Source of the DNA: Petaurus breviceps papuanus
Lineage: Eukaryota; Chordata; Mammalia; Diprotodontia; Petauridae
Direction of reading: 5' to 3'
DNA: 64,000 bases
Assembly: GCA_028583685.1 (NCBI GenBank)
Contig: JAMXIF010000077.1
Coordinates: 9,134,821-9,198,820 of the forward strand
A program made the translations under genes and the position numbers. Positions within the stretch are counted from its first letter, which is position 1. Every line of letters begins with the position of its first letter. This document shows positions 10,846 to 21,185 of this stretch, piece by piece. The notes under the pieces are model-generated. The model did not search any database. It had not been told where the DNA came from and was given only the letters and a program-made list of their open reading frames with translations.

Positions 10846-11264
10846 CAAAAGATCTCCATTTGTTAGGTGAAATTGAAACAAAGATGATAGGATCATAGAA
10901 GAAAGGAGGGAATTCCCAATCTCAAGCCCCAAGAGGATCAGACCATAAACACAAAGGATAAAGGAGGAATTGATGAGGTTTTTTTTTCTATAACCCCACA
11001 GGGATTGTGGATAAGTTCATCCTCTAAATTATAATGTATTCTCTCTCCTTCCTAACTCTCTATTCCACCTACATACACTTTTTTAAATAAGAGGAGGTAA
11101 AGAAGATGGAAGGAGAAGTAAAGTGGAGGTAGGAACAACAGAGACAGGAGATGAAGGATTATGTATGAGGATATAAGTGGACCAGAGAATATATGTAGGG
11201 GACTGCTATGTAAGGTTCCTGCTAGATCTAAATCTATAATATAATTATTCACCTTTTAAACATC

Positions 11265-11408
11265 TGGGGCTGCTAGGGGATGCAGTGGATAGAGTACCAG
11301 TCCTAAAATCAGGAGGACCCGAGTTCAAATACATCCTCAGATACCTACTAGCTGAGTGGACCCTGGCCAAGTCACTTAATGCTGACTGCCTCAATAAGCA
11401 ATGACTGT
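11265..11408 (+). repeat. WSINE-like CORE-SINE
   Basis: GGATGCAGTGGATAGAGTAC, TCAGGAGGACCCGAGTTC, AGATACCTACTAGCTGAG and GGCCAAGTCACTTAATGC are a tRNA-derived SINE with a recognisable A/B-box region. Confidence 0.85.
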
Positions 11409-11554
11409 ATTTTGGATTTAATTCAATTTAGATAGAAGATATTTAGATAAGACAGAATTTCTCCAAAACAAGTTCTCCATGTTATTATCTGCCAAAGCTG
11501 ACTTCTGGGAGTCTGCAAAGTTTTGCTTGATAATTTTTTACTCTACTTCCAAAA

Positions 11555-11695
11555 CCTAGTTCTGCCACTATGCCAGCGATGTGACATCAGGCAAATCACC
11601 TACCCTCTCTCGGCCTCAGTTTCCTCACTTTTAACATGAGGGAGTTGGATTAGATGAGATTTCCCCTAGATATAAACCTGGTATTGCAATCTTTA
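11555..11695 (+). repeat. MIR-type SINE 3' half
   Basis: GATGTGACATCAGGCAAATC, CGGCCTCAGTTTCCTCAC, GGAGTTGGATTAGATGAGA. Confidence 0.8.
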
Positions 11696-11699
11696 AATA

Positions 11700-12420
11700 C
11701 TGTCATCAAGATTACATTAAAATACAACTTCCCTCCAAGAGGCTAATTCCAGTTTCCTTAACGTTTCCTCCAAAATAAGCCAAGGAAAATGTTAGGATGC
11801 CAGGCCACTGAGTGTGGGATGTGGGGTGGGGGGAGTGGTGGATGGAGTTGCCAAGACAGGGAGTCACAACTCTCACCCCCATGGAACAGCCAGGCAAAGG
11901 AGTCAGTAGAAACATAAACAAACCCACATGCAGTTTGCCAAGTCCACCACATAATCACAGCCAACAACGGAGCCATCCATTCCAGGGAGAGGAGGACTGT
12001 GCAATGATAGCCGCTCACTATAGGTGGCCCAGCTGTTGCTACATTTACTTACCACTTCCCTACCATACAACCAATCACCAGCCAGAAATAAAAGCCAATA
12101 AGTCTCCCTTGGTGAAAGGTTGGTCAAAGGCCCATCCTCCAATGTAGCAGAGTTAGCCATGTTATTGGGGTTTTTTGACTGTATATTGGGCAAGCACAGG
12201 ATTCCCTCAAAGCCACAGAAACAGGTAATTCCCTAACCTAAAGAAGTCTGAGAATTCCCTTCCTGTCGATCATTCTGTGTGGGCTTCTCATGCCTCTCTG
12301 GGTTCTTCTCTTACTTAGCTGCAGCCTAGGGCAGACACTCCAGGGTGTATCTGTACCAGAGCAGGAGAGGATCTCTAAGGAGAGGTTCCCTTAATCTATG
12401 ATACTGTCTGAACACTGCCT
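11700..12420. other. unclassified stretch, open on both strands
   Basis: Three overlapping frames of 86-111 codons occur here on opposite strands (11758-12193). No family is recognisable, there is no flanking splice evidence, and opposite-strand overlap argues for chance. A CCAATCACCAGCCAGAAATA run followed by AAAGCC near 12070 could belong to an old LTR, but no ends are visible. Confidence 0.4.
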
Positions 12421-12424
12421 CTTG

Positions 12425-12580
12425 TATAGAGTTCAAATCCTGCCTTGAACATTTACTCTCTACCTGACTCTGGATAAGTAACCTCCTGGGGTCTCAGTTT
12501 CCACATCTTTAGTAGATGAGAATTGGACTAGATCACCTCAGATGCCTCTTCCATCTCCACGACTATGATCCTATGATCTC
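12425..12580 (+). repeat. MIR-type SINE
   Basis: GAGTTCAAATCCTGCC, CTCAGTTTCCACATC, GAATTGGACTAGATCACC, TATGATCCTATGATC. Confidence 0.8.
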
Positions 12581-12759
12581 CTGTTCATTTTAATTTTATT
12601 TTTCCACTGTGACTTTAAACAGCAAACACAAATATATCAATATATAAAAAGAAAGTTCTTCTTTAAGAAACCTATTTAAAAGCTATAACTGGAAAAAGAA
12701 TAATTTATTACACAGGAAACCTGTGCTGATGATATCATCCTGTACTGAAGTTTTCTTTT

Positions 12760-13210
12760 ATCAATCAATAAATATTATGTCAAACCATGTGCCAAGCACT
12801 GTGCTAAACTCTAGAGATACAAAGAGGCAAAAGACAATCTCTACCCTCAAGACGCTTATAATGGAGGAAACAACACGCAAACAAATAAATCAAAGGCAAG
12901 CTATGTGGACAGAATGAAGAGGAAATAATTAAGAGGGAAGGCACTAACATTAAGAGATGTTGGAAGAGGTTTCTGGGAAAAGATGGGATTTTAGTTGGGA
13001 CATAAAGGAAGCCGGAGAGGCATTAGGTAGAGGTGAGGAGGGAGAGCGTTCCAGGCACTGGGGAACAGGCAGAGAAAATGCCCAAAGCTGAGGGATGGAG
13101 TGTCTTGTTCCTGGATCAGCCAGGAAGCTGGTGTCATTAGACCAAAGAATACATGTCAGGGGATGAGGTATAAGAATACTGGAAAGGTAGGAGGTAGCTG
13201 ATGGGGGTGG
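12760..13210 (-). repeat. L2 LINE 3' region
   Basis: GCCAAGCACTGTGCTAAAC, GAGATACAAAGAGGC, TCAAGACGCTTATAATGG, GGAGGGAGAGCGTTCCAGGC and GGATGGAGTGTCTTGTTC are in L2 reverse-strand order, well preserved for this family. Confidence 0.85.
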
Positions 13211-13224
13211 GGAGAGGGGGAACC

Positions 13225-13400
13225 TGACAGTGTGTTATATTGGAAGCTTTCCTGGATTCATATCTAGATCTGAGTTTGAATTCTGGTCCTGACATTGGAC
13301 TTCAACATAATCTTGGGTATAATACTTAACACCTCTGAGCATCAGTTAATTTCTTCACTTATAAAATGGGAATAATGTTTGCTCCACTTACCTCCCACGG
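13225..13400 (+). repeat. MIR-type SINE
   Basis: Diverged copy inserted between two L2 segments: GATCTGAGTTTGAATTCTGG, TAAAATGGGAATAATG. Confidence 0.7.
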
Positions 13401-13489
13401 ACTATACAAATGTCTGTTATTATTGGTAACTTTGTGGCTGCTCTGAACCTTTATACAATATGGGAAAACAGTATCCTCATATAAATGTA

Positions 13490-14520
13490 TGTAAAATATA
13501 TACAAAGTAAATAAAATATAATGGAAGGAGAGACTAGGAACTAGGGAGGGAGATCAGGAAAGGTATTGCTTAAACTGAGTTTTGAAGGAAACTAGGTATG
13601 CTGAGATGCCAAGGTGAGGCAGCAGACCATTCTAATCACAGAGGACAGTTGTTTGAAGACACAGAGACAGGAAAATAATGAATGTTTGTTGTATGAGAAC
13701 ATCAAAAACACCAACATGCCTAACCATAGAGTTGTGAAGGGTGTAATGTATAATAAATCTGCAAAGTAAGTTTTGGAAGGACTTTAAATGACAGAATGAG
13801 CCATTTGCATTGGCTCCTAAAGATTACAGGGAGTCTGTGAAGTTTCTGGAGACAACAGAATCAGAGCAATGCTTTGGGACTATTGCCATGGCTGTGAAGA
13901 AGACAAGTTGGATAGAGGGGAAATGAACTACAGGGAGAGAAATTAAGAGATCATTGCAGTATTGTAGGCAAGAGATGATGAGGACCTGAACAATGATGGC
14001 GTCCATTTGACTAGAGAGAAGGAAATGAACGTGAGCATAACGGAGGTCCAATACACAAGATCTGGCAACCAAATGGATATAAGGAGTGAGGGAAAGGAGG
14101 GAATCAAGGACAACTCTGAGGTTCAAAACCTGAGTGAAGGAAGAAAGGCCTCAACTGAAAAGCTAAAAAAAGGAGTGGGTTTGTGGGGGGAATAATGAGT
14201 TCTTTTGTGGACAGGTTGAGTTTAAGATGTCTATGTGACATCCTGCTGGAAATAACCATTAGGACTTGAGCTCATGAGTGAGACCAGGGCTAGACTGATA
14301 CATCTGGGATAGGGATGCTAATTGAAGACCATACTGCCCAGGTTAGGACTATACAACCAGACTGGTATTATGTTGAGTTATCTCCACTGGTACATCTAAT
14401 TTGTAAAGTAACTTAAGGTGAAAAATGAGGTCACTAAAAGAAAGAGTATAAAGAGGGAAGTAATTCAATGACATCAGTCCAGGATAGAGGCTTGGGGTAC
14501 ATTCAACTTAGGAGTCAGAA
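13490..14520 (-). repeat. L2 LINE, 1 kb 3' segment
   Basis: Continuation of L2 upstream sequence: GAGATCATTGCAGTATTG-like block, GTAGGCAAGAGATGATGAGG, AATAATGAGTTCTTTTGTGG, GTTGAGTTTAAGATGTCTAT and AGGCTTGGGGTAC. Minus-strand insertion. Two weak open frames on opposite strands here are not genes. Confidence 0.8.
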
Positions 14521-14994
14521 CATGGGTTATTGCCCTGCAAAGGAAACTGAGGAGGGGTCATACAAGTAGGAGAAGAATGTAGTGCACTATCTATTGGTTT
14601 ATGGGGGTTTTTTTGTTCTCTATATAGTAAAAAAAAAATAAAACTATAAAAACCCAGAGGCCAAAAGCAAGCTGGACCCCTGTAGTGGCAAGCACCCCAA
14701 GCATGTCCTCAGGGTTTGTTGCCACCACAGGTTCTTGGATCTGCTTTGTTAAAGGAAAGCAACTCAAAAATGGGTTAACAAGCTTACTTTAATCAGTCAG
14801 ACATGTATCGTTTACCTTGTTCAGGGGAAAAGGTCAGCACCCCGAACTTCAAAGTATACAGGCAGAATTACCAAGACAGAAACAGATCAAGTAGACAGAT
14901 TTCCGAACTGTCCAACCATTACATCCATACCCAATCAACATCTGGGTTTTTCAAAGCTGGGGGGGGGGGGGCCCTTTGGACAACGGCTTCCCAG

Positions 14995-15094
14995 NNNNNN
15001 NNNNNNNNNNNNNNNNNNNNNNNNNNNNNNNNNNNNNNNNNNNNNNNNNNNNNNNNNNNNNNNNNNNNNNNNNNNNNNNNNNNNNNNNNNNNNN
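14995..15094. other. assembly gap (100 N)
   Basis: Exactly 100 N, probably a placeholder of unknown true size. It lies at the junction where the internal part of the nested element should continue. Confidence 0.98.
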
Positions 15095-15883
15095 CCTGGT
15101 TCTATGGGTATTGCTTTCAAACATCTTTCCAAATCTCCAGGTTCTCCCTCTTTTAGCCTTGGTTCCCAGTTTTCACAGGGCCCTGTGCTTTTAGCCCATT
15201 CTCTGGCTAGAGAGGAATAAGGCAAATCCTCCCATCCTGGAATAACCATTTCTCCCTCTAAAGCCCCACTGCTTCCAAATAGAGGCCTGACATTTTGTGA
15301 TCCCATCCTGGTCGCCAAATGTATCAGCAATGCCATATTCACAATGCCTATAGAGATTACAAATATGCTGATATAATTATCCATCACAAAATACGTCATG
15401 CTTGCCATATGGGGAAATAAACTAGAAAATTTATTAAGATACCAAAAGACTGAGTCCCAAAACCAGAAAGTGAAAGCCATCAGAGTAGTTATGATATTGG
15501 CACAGATAGATAAAGTAGAAAGCACCCACATTTTCAAGCCTTTAAAACAGAACAGGCTACCTCAGGCAAAGGTCCTCCTCTCCCCACGCACAGCAACCAC
15601 CCAGCGTCCTGGAAGCACGCTCCCAGCAGCTCTGGCCCCTGGCAGTCCTCAGCAGGAGTCCTTAGCAGTCCTAACTCAAAAAGGGCTTCGCGCTGCTGCT
15701 GCCGTGGCAACCACCACCAGCCACCGCAGGAACGCTAGCTTGGCTTTCGCTTTCCCTCGCTTTCGCTTTTCCTGGCTTTCACTTTCTCTTTTCCTGGCTT
15801 TCGCTTTCTCTTGCTCCGCCCCTTCCTGCTATGTCAGCACGTCCATGGGGCATGGAAGATCTTTAAATCCCATAACCCTTACA
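15095..15883 (-). mobile_element. partial endogenous retrovirus-like element nested in the LTR
   Basis: On the minus strand a second LTR spans 15320-15883 (begins TGTAAGGGTTATGG, ends GCTGATACA, contains AATAAA). It is followed after two bases by a primer-binding-site-like TGGCGACCAGGATGGGA (about 15301-15317), by eye 15 of 17 complementary to arginine tRNA 3' ends. About 200 bp of internal sequence follow, probably leader and the start of gag, then the gap. The LTR has GAAAGC/AAAGCCAGG short repeats in U3. It is an incomplete fossil in this assembly. Only the 5' end is visible, so intactness cannot be judged. Confidence 0.7.
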
Positions 15884-16149
15884 GGGGGTGGGGGTGGGGG
15901 GCTCCAGACAACAGCTTCCCAGAATCCATATCAAATCACAGAACACTTCTCAAAGTGAGCCCCCAAAACAAAGCCTCACATCAGGGCTTATATAGCCTTC
16001 TCCTGGCTCAGAGAATGTAACAACTTTATTGACTCACTGGCCAATCAAAAAGTATCTACTGAAAAACAAGCCTCCCACCCCAGGCTTCAGGTGCACTTTA
16101 GCCTAGGGGCAGGGAAGATCTTTAAAATTTACATTCGCATTACAACCCC

Positions 16150-16600
16150 CCCTCCCATTTTCCTAGAATATGCCTTTGTCTGAGAGAATATGCACTTTTG
16201 ATTATCAATTCTAAAACTGGGAGATTACAAAGTCCAAGAAAAATATCATTTTCTTTCAGTGTGTCTGTTGTCATGCGGGGAAATGTCATTTTTAAGTTTC
16301 AACTAAAATAATAATAAATAATACAATAAATAAATAATAATTAAATTCTGTCCCTAGGAAAGTTCCTCTGCACAGATTTTTCCACTGCCAACAACAAAAA
16401 AATGCCAATTTTACCTCCTTTCATCTAACATCATAAGCTAAATTTTACACAACTATCCACGACATAGGAATCAAAACTCCATGGAAGGAAGGAAGGAAGG
16501 AAGGAAGGAAGGAAGGAAGGAAGGAAGGAATGCATCTTAGCTTTTCTGATGTCAAAATGTCAAATATGATAGGATGGAGAGAATTCAATTTCATTCAGCA
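16150..16600. other. low-repeat stretch with AAT-rich and GGAA microsatellites
   Basis: AATAATAAATAATAC-type sequence lies at about 16305-16345. A pure GGAA tetranucleotide array occupies about 16482-16530. Otherwise nothing is recognised. Confidence 0.7.
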
Positions 16601-16674
16601 AGGGTTTATTAATAAATCATAGAGCTAGGGATTGGACCAGTCATTTCATTGATATAGGGAACTTTATGTGAAGA

Positions 16675-16822
16675 AATTATAATCTTAGAGAGTTACCTAG
16701 GACATTGAGAGTTAAGTGGCTAGACCAAAGTCACATAGCCAGTACAGATCATCAGCAGGACTTGAACTCAAGTTTTCTTACTCAGAAGTTAGCTTCTCAC
16801 TTGCTATGCCATGTTGCCTCTC
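16675..16822 (-). repeat. MIR-type SINE
   Basis: GTTAAGTGGCTAGACCAAAG, TCACATAGCCAGTACAG, AGGACTTGAACTCAAG and GCTATGCCATGTTGCCTC. Confidence 0.8.
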
Positions 16823-16879
16823 ACTAATAAGTTATATTTCTTTTTCTTTGTTAATAAACTTATCAATAAGTCAGAGGAA

Positions 16880-17050
16880 GGGGCAGCTAGATGGTGCAGT
16901 GGACAGAGAACCAGCCCTGGAGTCAGAATTTTATTTCAAATCAGGTCTCAGGCTGGCTGTGTAAACCTGGGCAAGTAACTTAACCCCAAAAGAAGAAGAA
17001 AAAGGAGAAGGAAGAAGAGGGGGAGGGAGAGGACGGAGTGGAGGAGAAAT
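16880..17050 (+). repeat. WSINE-like CORE-SINE with GA-rich tail
   Basis: GGGGCAGCTAGATGGTGCAG, CCAGCCCTGGAGTCAG, GGGCAAGTAACTTAACCCC, followed by a GAAGAAG/GGAG-rich tail that replaces the usual poly-A. Confidence 0.85.
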
Positions 17051-17054
17051 AGTC

Positions 17055-17195
17055 AGAGGTAATGTGACATGATAATGGAGATCCACCTGGAAGTCAGGAA
17101 GATCTGAGTTTAAGTGCTGCCTCTGATATATACTGACTGTGTGATCTTAACCAAATCCTTTAACCTTTCAGGGCCCCAGGTGGCTTTCTAATATT
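17055..17195 (+). repeat. MIR-type SINE
   Basis: GGAAGTCAGGAAGATCTGAG, TGCCTCTGATATATACTGAC, AAATCCTTTAACC. Confidence 0.75.
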
Positions 17196-17197
17196 AT

Positions 17198-17578
17198 TAG
17201 TGGTAGAGCAGATAAAAGGTTGGATTTGAATTCATAGGACTTGGATTCAAATCCCAAATCTGCTATTAACTACCAGTGTGACTGTGAGCAAGTCATTTAC
17301 AGGATCATAGTTTTAAAACTAGAAGGAAACTTGAGGTCATTGAGGTCTCCCCTCATTTACTGATAAGGAAACAGTCTGAGACTAGGTAAGGGGCTTGCCC
17401 AGAGCTACTAAATATGTAAAGCACAACTGAAACTCAGGTCTTCCTGTCTGGCACTCTCTCTACTGTGCCACCTCGATGCCCCTCTAGGCCTCAGTCTCCT
17501 CCCATGTAAAAGGTGGAGATTGGACTCAGTGACATTCTCAATCTCAGATCCTATGATCTGATTGTTTCAGTGATAGAG
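17198..17578 (+). repeat. MIR-type SINE split by another SINE
   Basis: 17198-17300 (GACTTGGATTCAAATCCC, GTGAGCAAGTCATTTA) and 17485-17578 (AGGCCTCAGTCTCCTC, GGAGATTGGACTCAGTGAC, CCTATGATCTG) are two halves of one copy. Confidence 0.75.
17301..17484 (-). repeat. MIR-type SINE nested in the preceding SINE
   Basis: AGAAGGAAACTTGAGGTCAT, GGGGCTTGCCCAGAGCTAC, AACTCAGGTCTTCCTGTC, CTACTGTGCCACCTCGATGC. It separates the two halves of the plus-strand copy. Confidence 0.75.
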
Positions 17579-17579
17579 G

Positions 17580-18360
17580 GGTTGCCAGAGTGCTTTGTGG
17601 AGGGAATTTCTACACTTCTGCCTCCCCCCCAAAATGAGGAAAAAACCCAATAACGCCAGCCAAAAACCCTTGACCATTCACAGAGTCAATTACAATGGTG
17701 GACACTGGCCAAATGGCCAAGTTTGGGGAGCCCTCACTGCCCTCCCCTGAAGCTGGAGTCACTGGAATGGTTGGAATGGCAATTAGCCAGGGTTGTGGGA
17801 ATGGGGAGAAGAGCTGAACAGGAAAAAAGCCTGATGAGGCAAATTGCCTTTAATTATCCCCAAACATGTTCCTGTCTTCCTTTGGTGCCATAAGACCCCC
17901 TGGAGTTCCAGAACAAAATAAGCCGTCTTTTTGCTTTGCTCTTTTAAATGGGAACATAATAGCCGCTATGGAAACATTCTTAATCAATGGTATTAAGCTC
18001 CCGGCCGCTTGGCTTCCCTTGAAATTGCCTGGGTTCCTTATTACCAAGGGGTGGGAGAAGTCAAGTCACACTTTCACTCCCTTCTTAGTAAATTAAAATA
18101 TTAATTACAAAATATGTTATTTTTATCTTATGGCTAAAGCTATTAGTAACTATTGCTGGGAGAAAGGGAGGGGTCCCTTCTGTGCCAAAGTCATTGGGCT
18201 AACAAGGCTCCATGCTTCCTTCTGAGTTCTGGGAAATCAAATCAGCACATGAAATGCAGCATTTTGAGAGTGATCTGGGGAGAAAAAAAGATAGCAAGTT
18301 CATTTATTTTTTTTTTTTTTGGTCTTGAAGATAAGGGTGCAATTAAAGTCAATTTATTCC
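17580..18360. other. low-repeat block, candidate conserved non-coding DNA
   Basis: About 0.8 kb almost free of repeats in a repeat-dense window, with homeodomain-like TAATTA sites (TTTAATTATCC near 17850, TATTAATTAC near 18100), AATGG-type motifs and one CCGGCCGC. Two overlapping 65-76 codon frames on opposite strands here look like chance. Function is inference only. Confidence 0.4.
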
Positions 18361-18705
18361 TAAGTTGGTGACATGTGGTCAGCCGGATGAGGCGGACCAG
18401 TAAATGCCAGGCTTTGCCAAGGGAGGAGACAAGAATGGGCCCTTTCATTCCCAAGGCACCAGCTAGCCATTGATCTTATTTTACTCATGGTGTCATGTTC
18501 CACTGCCGGTGGCTGAGTGCCCCTCGCCGGGGATGGCAGGAGGCATGACCTAAGCATGCAGAATTAGATACAAAGGTCTAAAAGGGCTGGGACTGGAACA
18601 TGGCACAGGCCCCCAGCTAAGGGCGGAAAAGCTATCCAGGGTGGATGCACATTCCATGGGGCCTCTGATGGCCTCCCCCAGGCAGATTAACAGCCAAATC
18701 CTTCC
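18361..18705. other. GC-richer low-repeat stretch
   Basis: Contains several CpGs (CCGGATGAGGCGG, CACTGCCGGTGG, CCTCGCCGGGG), unusual for this window. No exon, RNA or repeat is identified. Confidence 0.4.
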
Positions 18706-18785
18706 GTGTAAGGAGAAACTTCCTAACAATGAGAGATATCCCAAAGTGGAACAACTTGCTGTTCCCCGCACAAAGCATTCAATCA
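18706..18785 (+). repeat. CR1/L3-type LINE fragment
   Basis: AAGGAGAAACTTCCTAACAA, GAGATATCCCAAAGTGGAAC: complementary to the block typical of the minus-strand copies elsewhere in the window. Confidence 0.7.
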
Positions 18786-18976
18786 TCTGCCTCTAGATCT
18801 TTGTAAACTATCTTCCCAGGCCTGAGACTGTCTCCTTTTTCTCATCTGTCTCGTGGAACCCTTCAGAACTCAAGTAGGGCTGTGCTAAAAACTGTTTAAC
18901 AACCAGGAAAAATAAATTGTATGTCTAACACACTTGTTTAATTGAAAGTGCATTCTTAACATTTTCTCCATCATAT

Positions 18977-19141
18977 TTTTGTTTGTTGTTTTTTGGAGGG
19001 GGGAAGACAGGGCAATTGGGGTTAAGTGAGTTGCCCAAGGTCACACCGTTAGTAAGTATTAAGTGTCTGAGGCTGGATTTGAACTCAGGTCCTCCTGACT
19101 CCGGGGTCAGTGTTCTATTCTCTGTACCACCTAGCCACCCC
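18977..19141 (-). repeat. WSINE-like CORE-SINE
   Basis: GGCAATTGGGGTTAAGTGAG, GCCCAAGGTCACACCG, GATTTGAACTCAGGTCCTCC, CTGTACCACCTAGCCACCCC. The T-rich stretch at its left is the A-tail. Well preserved. Confidence 0.92.
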
Positions 19142-19300
19142 TCTAGCACATTCTTAAGTCTAGGCAATCAACAAGCCTATAAACCATGTCCTGATTTTTA
19201 GTGTATGACTCTTTCTAAAGTATAAATGTTCACACTGAAAATTTAGCGTTCTGACTCTGAAAAGGTCAGAATGCTGGTTCCAGCACATTACTGATGTTCA

Positions 19301-19842
19301 AGTTGCTGTTGTCGTTCATCCTCCATTTTTGAAGGGGGCCAATGACATCACAGGTGAGGTACTGACTTACGAATTGGATTTAAGCGAGGCAGAGTTGCAC
19401 AAAGTTGCCAGCCTCACCCTGTCTTTAAGAGTTCTCAGTGTCCAGTGGCAGGGCAAATGATAGGATGACTGACTGATGGCCCAGGATCCAGTGGATGCCC
19501 TTGGGGTCCTTGATATCTGACTGAACTCTGAACCGCTTTAGCTGCCTTCGTGGCTGTTAGAACACATTCCACTCTGCTGGGGAAGGTCTTCACATGCCTG
19601 GAGTTGACATTACTGATGGGATTGAGGTCTGGTGGTTCCCCTCAGCCTGGTTTAGCCCATCTGCCAAGATGGTTTTACCAGGGTATGGCTACTACACATG
19701 CTGCATGTTCTTGGAGCCATGGGTAAGAGTTGGGTGACAGGTGGACACCAAAGGTGAATGAGCAGCCCTGTTAAGGGCTCAACAGCCCTCACTGCAGAAG
19801 TCCTAATCCTCCCTGAACACCCAATGCACCCCATGAACCCCA
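19301..19842 (-). mobile_element. 540-bp marsupial-type retroposon
   Basis: Reverse-oriented partner of 6908-7452. It starts at its 3' end with TTGCTGTTGTCGTTCATCC, contains AATGACATCACAGGTGAGG, GGATTTAAGCGAGGCAG, GGTTTAGCCCATCTGCC and GACACCAAAGGTGAATGAG, and closes with CTCCCTGAACACCCAATGC. No coding capacity. Confidence 0.8.
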
Positions 19843-19899
19843 TGCTCAAGTAACATTTCCTACAAAAGGTCTTACAAAAACTCCAGTTGTGGATGTTTT

Positions 19900-20085
19900 T
19901 TCAATCTGCTCTTCAGAAATGGCTTTGGATTTGCTTTGCATTGTTACGTTTACTTCTCTGTTTACTTGTCTTACCTCACCCTGCAGTAGAATGCAAGCTC
20001 CTTGAGAAGCAACTCTTTCAAGATTTGTTTTTCTTAATTCTCAGTTTTCACAGTAGATGCTTAATAAATGTTTCCTAAATTTCTC
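19900..20085 (+). repeat. L2 LINE 3' end
   Basis: AGTAGAATGCAAGCTCCTTG, then CAGTAGATGCTTAATAAATG. Confidence 0.8.
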
Positions 20086-20287
20086 AAATTAAACTGACCT
20101 AAATTAAAATAAATGAAATTGAATGACAGAGTTCACTCTAAAGGAAGGTCCTTGTCCATTTGTGGGCTAGATGAGATATTTGCCTGGGTCCTTTGTGGAT
20201 CTGAAACTTGGTGATTCTCTGAGTACACATATGTCCCTCCCCCCCTCTATTGCAGCCCCCAAGTTAATTATGGCAAGTAAGAAGAGA

Positions 20288-20410
20288 CAATATGCTATAT
20301 GATGACCAGAGCTCTGAGCTTGGAATCAGGAAGCTCTGAGTTCAAATCCTACCTCTAAAACTTCATAGCGTTATGATCCTAAGTCAATTAGCCCATTGAT
20401 CAACTTTATA
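20288..20410 (+). repeat. MIR-type SINE 5' half
   Basis: CTTGGAATCAGGAAGCTCTG, AGTTCAAATCCTACC, TATGATCCTAAGTCAATTAG. Confidence 0.7.
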
Positions 20411-20447
20411 TTTATACTGTATACATTCATATATTTATGTATATGTG

Positions 20448-20512
20448 TGCATACACATACACACACACACATATATATATATACATACATATATATATAT
20501 ATATATATAATG
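20448..20512. repeat. CA/TA dinucleotide microsatellite
   Basis: ACACATACACACACACAC run followed by ATATATATAT with occasional ACAT. Confidence 0.95.
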
Positions 20513-20524
20513 TGTATTTGTGAA

Positions 20525-20660
20525 TTTCCCCATTAAAATGTGAGTCCATTGGAATAAAAAATCCTTTCATGCTTTGTACTTGTATTCCCACTGCATAGCA
20601 GGGTGTCTGGCAATAGTAGGCACGTAATAAAAATTTGCTGATTCGTCAATTGATTAACCT
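20525..20660 (+). repeat. L2 LINE 3' end
   Basis: AAATGTGAGTCCATTGG, GTATTCCCACTGCATAGCAG, GTAGGCACGTAATAAAAATT. Confidence 0.75.
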
Positions 20661-20942
20661 CTTTGTGGCTCAAGCAACACTGAAGGAGTTGTAGACTAAC
20701 TCGTGATAGGTTTGTGATCTCTGTTGGTGGAGGGCAATTCCTGTACAGAAAAATAATCAGACTCTTCATGCATGCTGTATAAATGGGATGATTCACATGT
20801 CTGACTTTCCATATGTATTTACAAATTCTCTATTCCCTTGCACAGGATTGATTTTATTCATTTATATATTTGTTCATTTATTCATCTTTTTATCTATTTG
20901 TTTGTTTTTTGCTAAAGACACAGAGACAGCAAATAGGATAAA

Positions 20943-21185
20943 TAGGAGGGTAGCGGCTAAAGCACTAGGCTTGGAATCAGGAAGGATCATCTTCATGAGT
21001 TCAAATCCAGCCTCAGATACCTACTAGCTGTATGACCTTGAGCAAGTCACTTAACCCTGTTTTTCTCAGTTCCTGAACTATAAAATGAGCTGGAGAAAGA
21101 AATGGCAAACCACTTCAGAATCTTTGCCAAGAAAACCAGAAATGGGATCACAAAGAGTTGGACATAACTGAAAGGACTCAACAAA
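20943..21185 (+). repeat. MAR1-like CORE-SINE with RTE-type tail
   Basis: Full-length copy: tRNA-like head with GAGTTCAAATCCAGCC, CORE GAACTATAAAATGAGCTGG, then GGAGAAAGAAATGGCAAACC, TTTGCCAAGAAAACC and the tail AGAGTTGGACATAACTGAAA followed by GGACTCAACAA. The tail is the RTE/BovB-like 3' end described for the marsupial MAR1 family. Confidence 0.9.

Larger units (their letters stand above)
14681..16144 (-). mobile_element. LTR with 5-bp duplication, interrupted by a second element
   Basis: Read on the minus strand the ends are TGTAATGCGAATG (16144 inward) and CCACTACA (14681). Flanks are ACCCC on both sides (14676-14680 and 16145-16149), a perfect 5-bp duplication. Parts 15884-16144 (U3, with TATATA-type promoter) and 14681-14994 (R/U5) match the solo LTR at 24567-25097, by eye near 95% across U3. 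The middle is occupied by another retrovirus-like element and an assembly gap. A fossil copy, probably class I-like from the duplication length (inference). Confidence 0.8.

Noticed and set aside
11758-12193. Three overlapping frames of 86-111 codons on both strands
   Set aside because: Mutual overlap on opposite strands, no domain and no splice context; kept only as an unclassified stretch.
14935-15537. 200-codon minus-strand frame across the gap
   Set aside because: It runs over 34 unknown residues and LTR, primer-binding-site and leader sequence of the nested retroviral fossil, so it is not a host gene.
16145-16165. G-rich stretch (minus strand) just before the LTR start read as a polypurine tract, implying a 3' LTR with internal sequence to its right
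   Set aside because: The ACCCC target duplication on both outer sides shows the LTR was inserted into a C-rich site as a unit.
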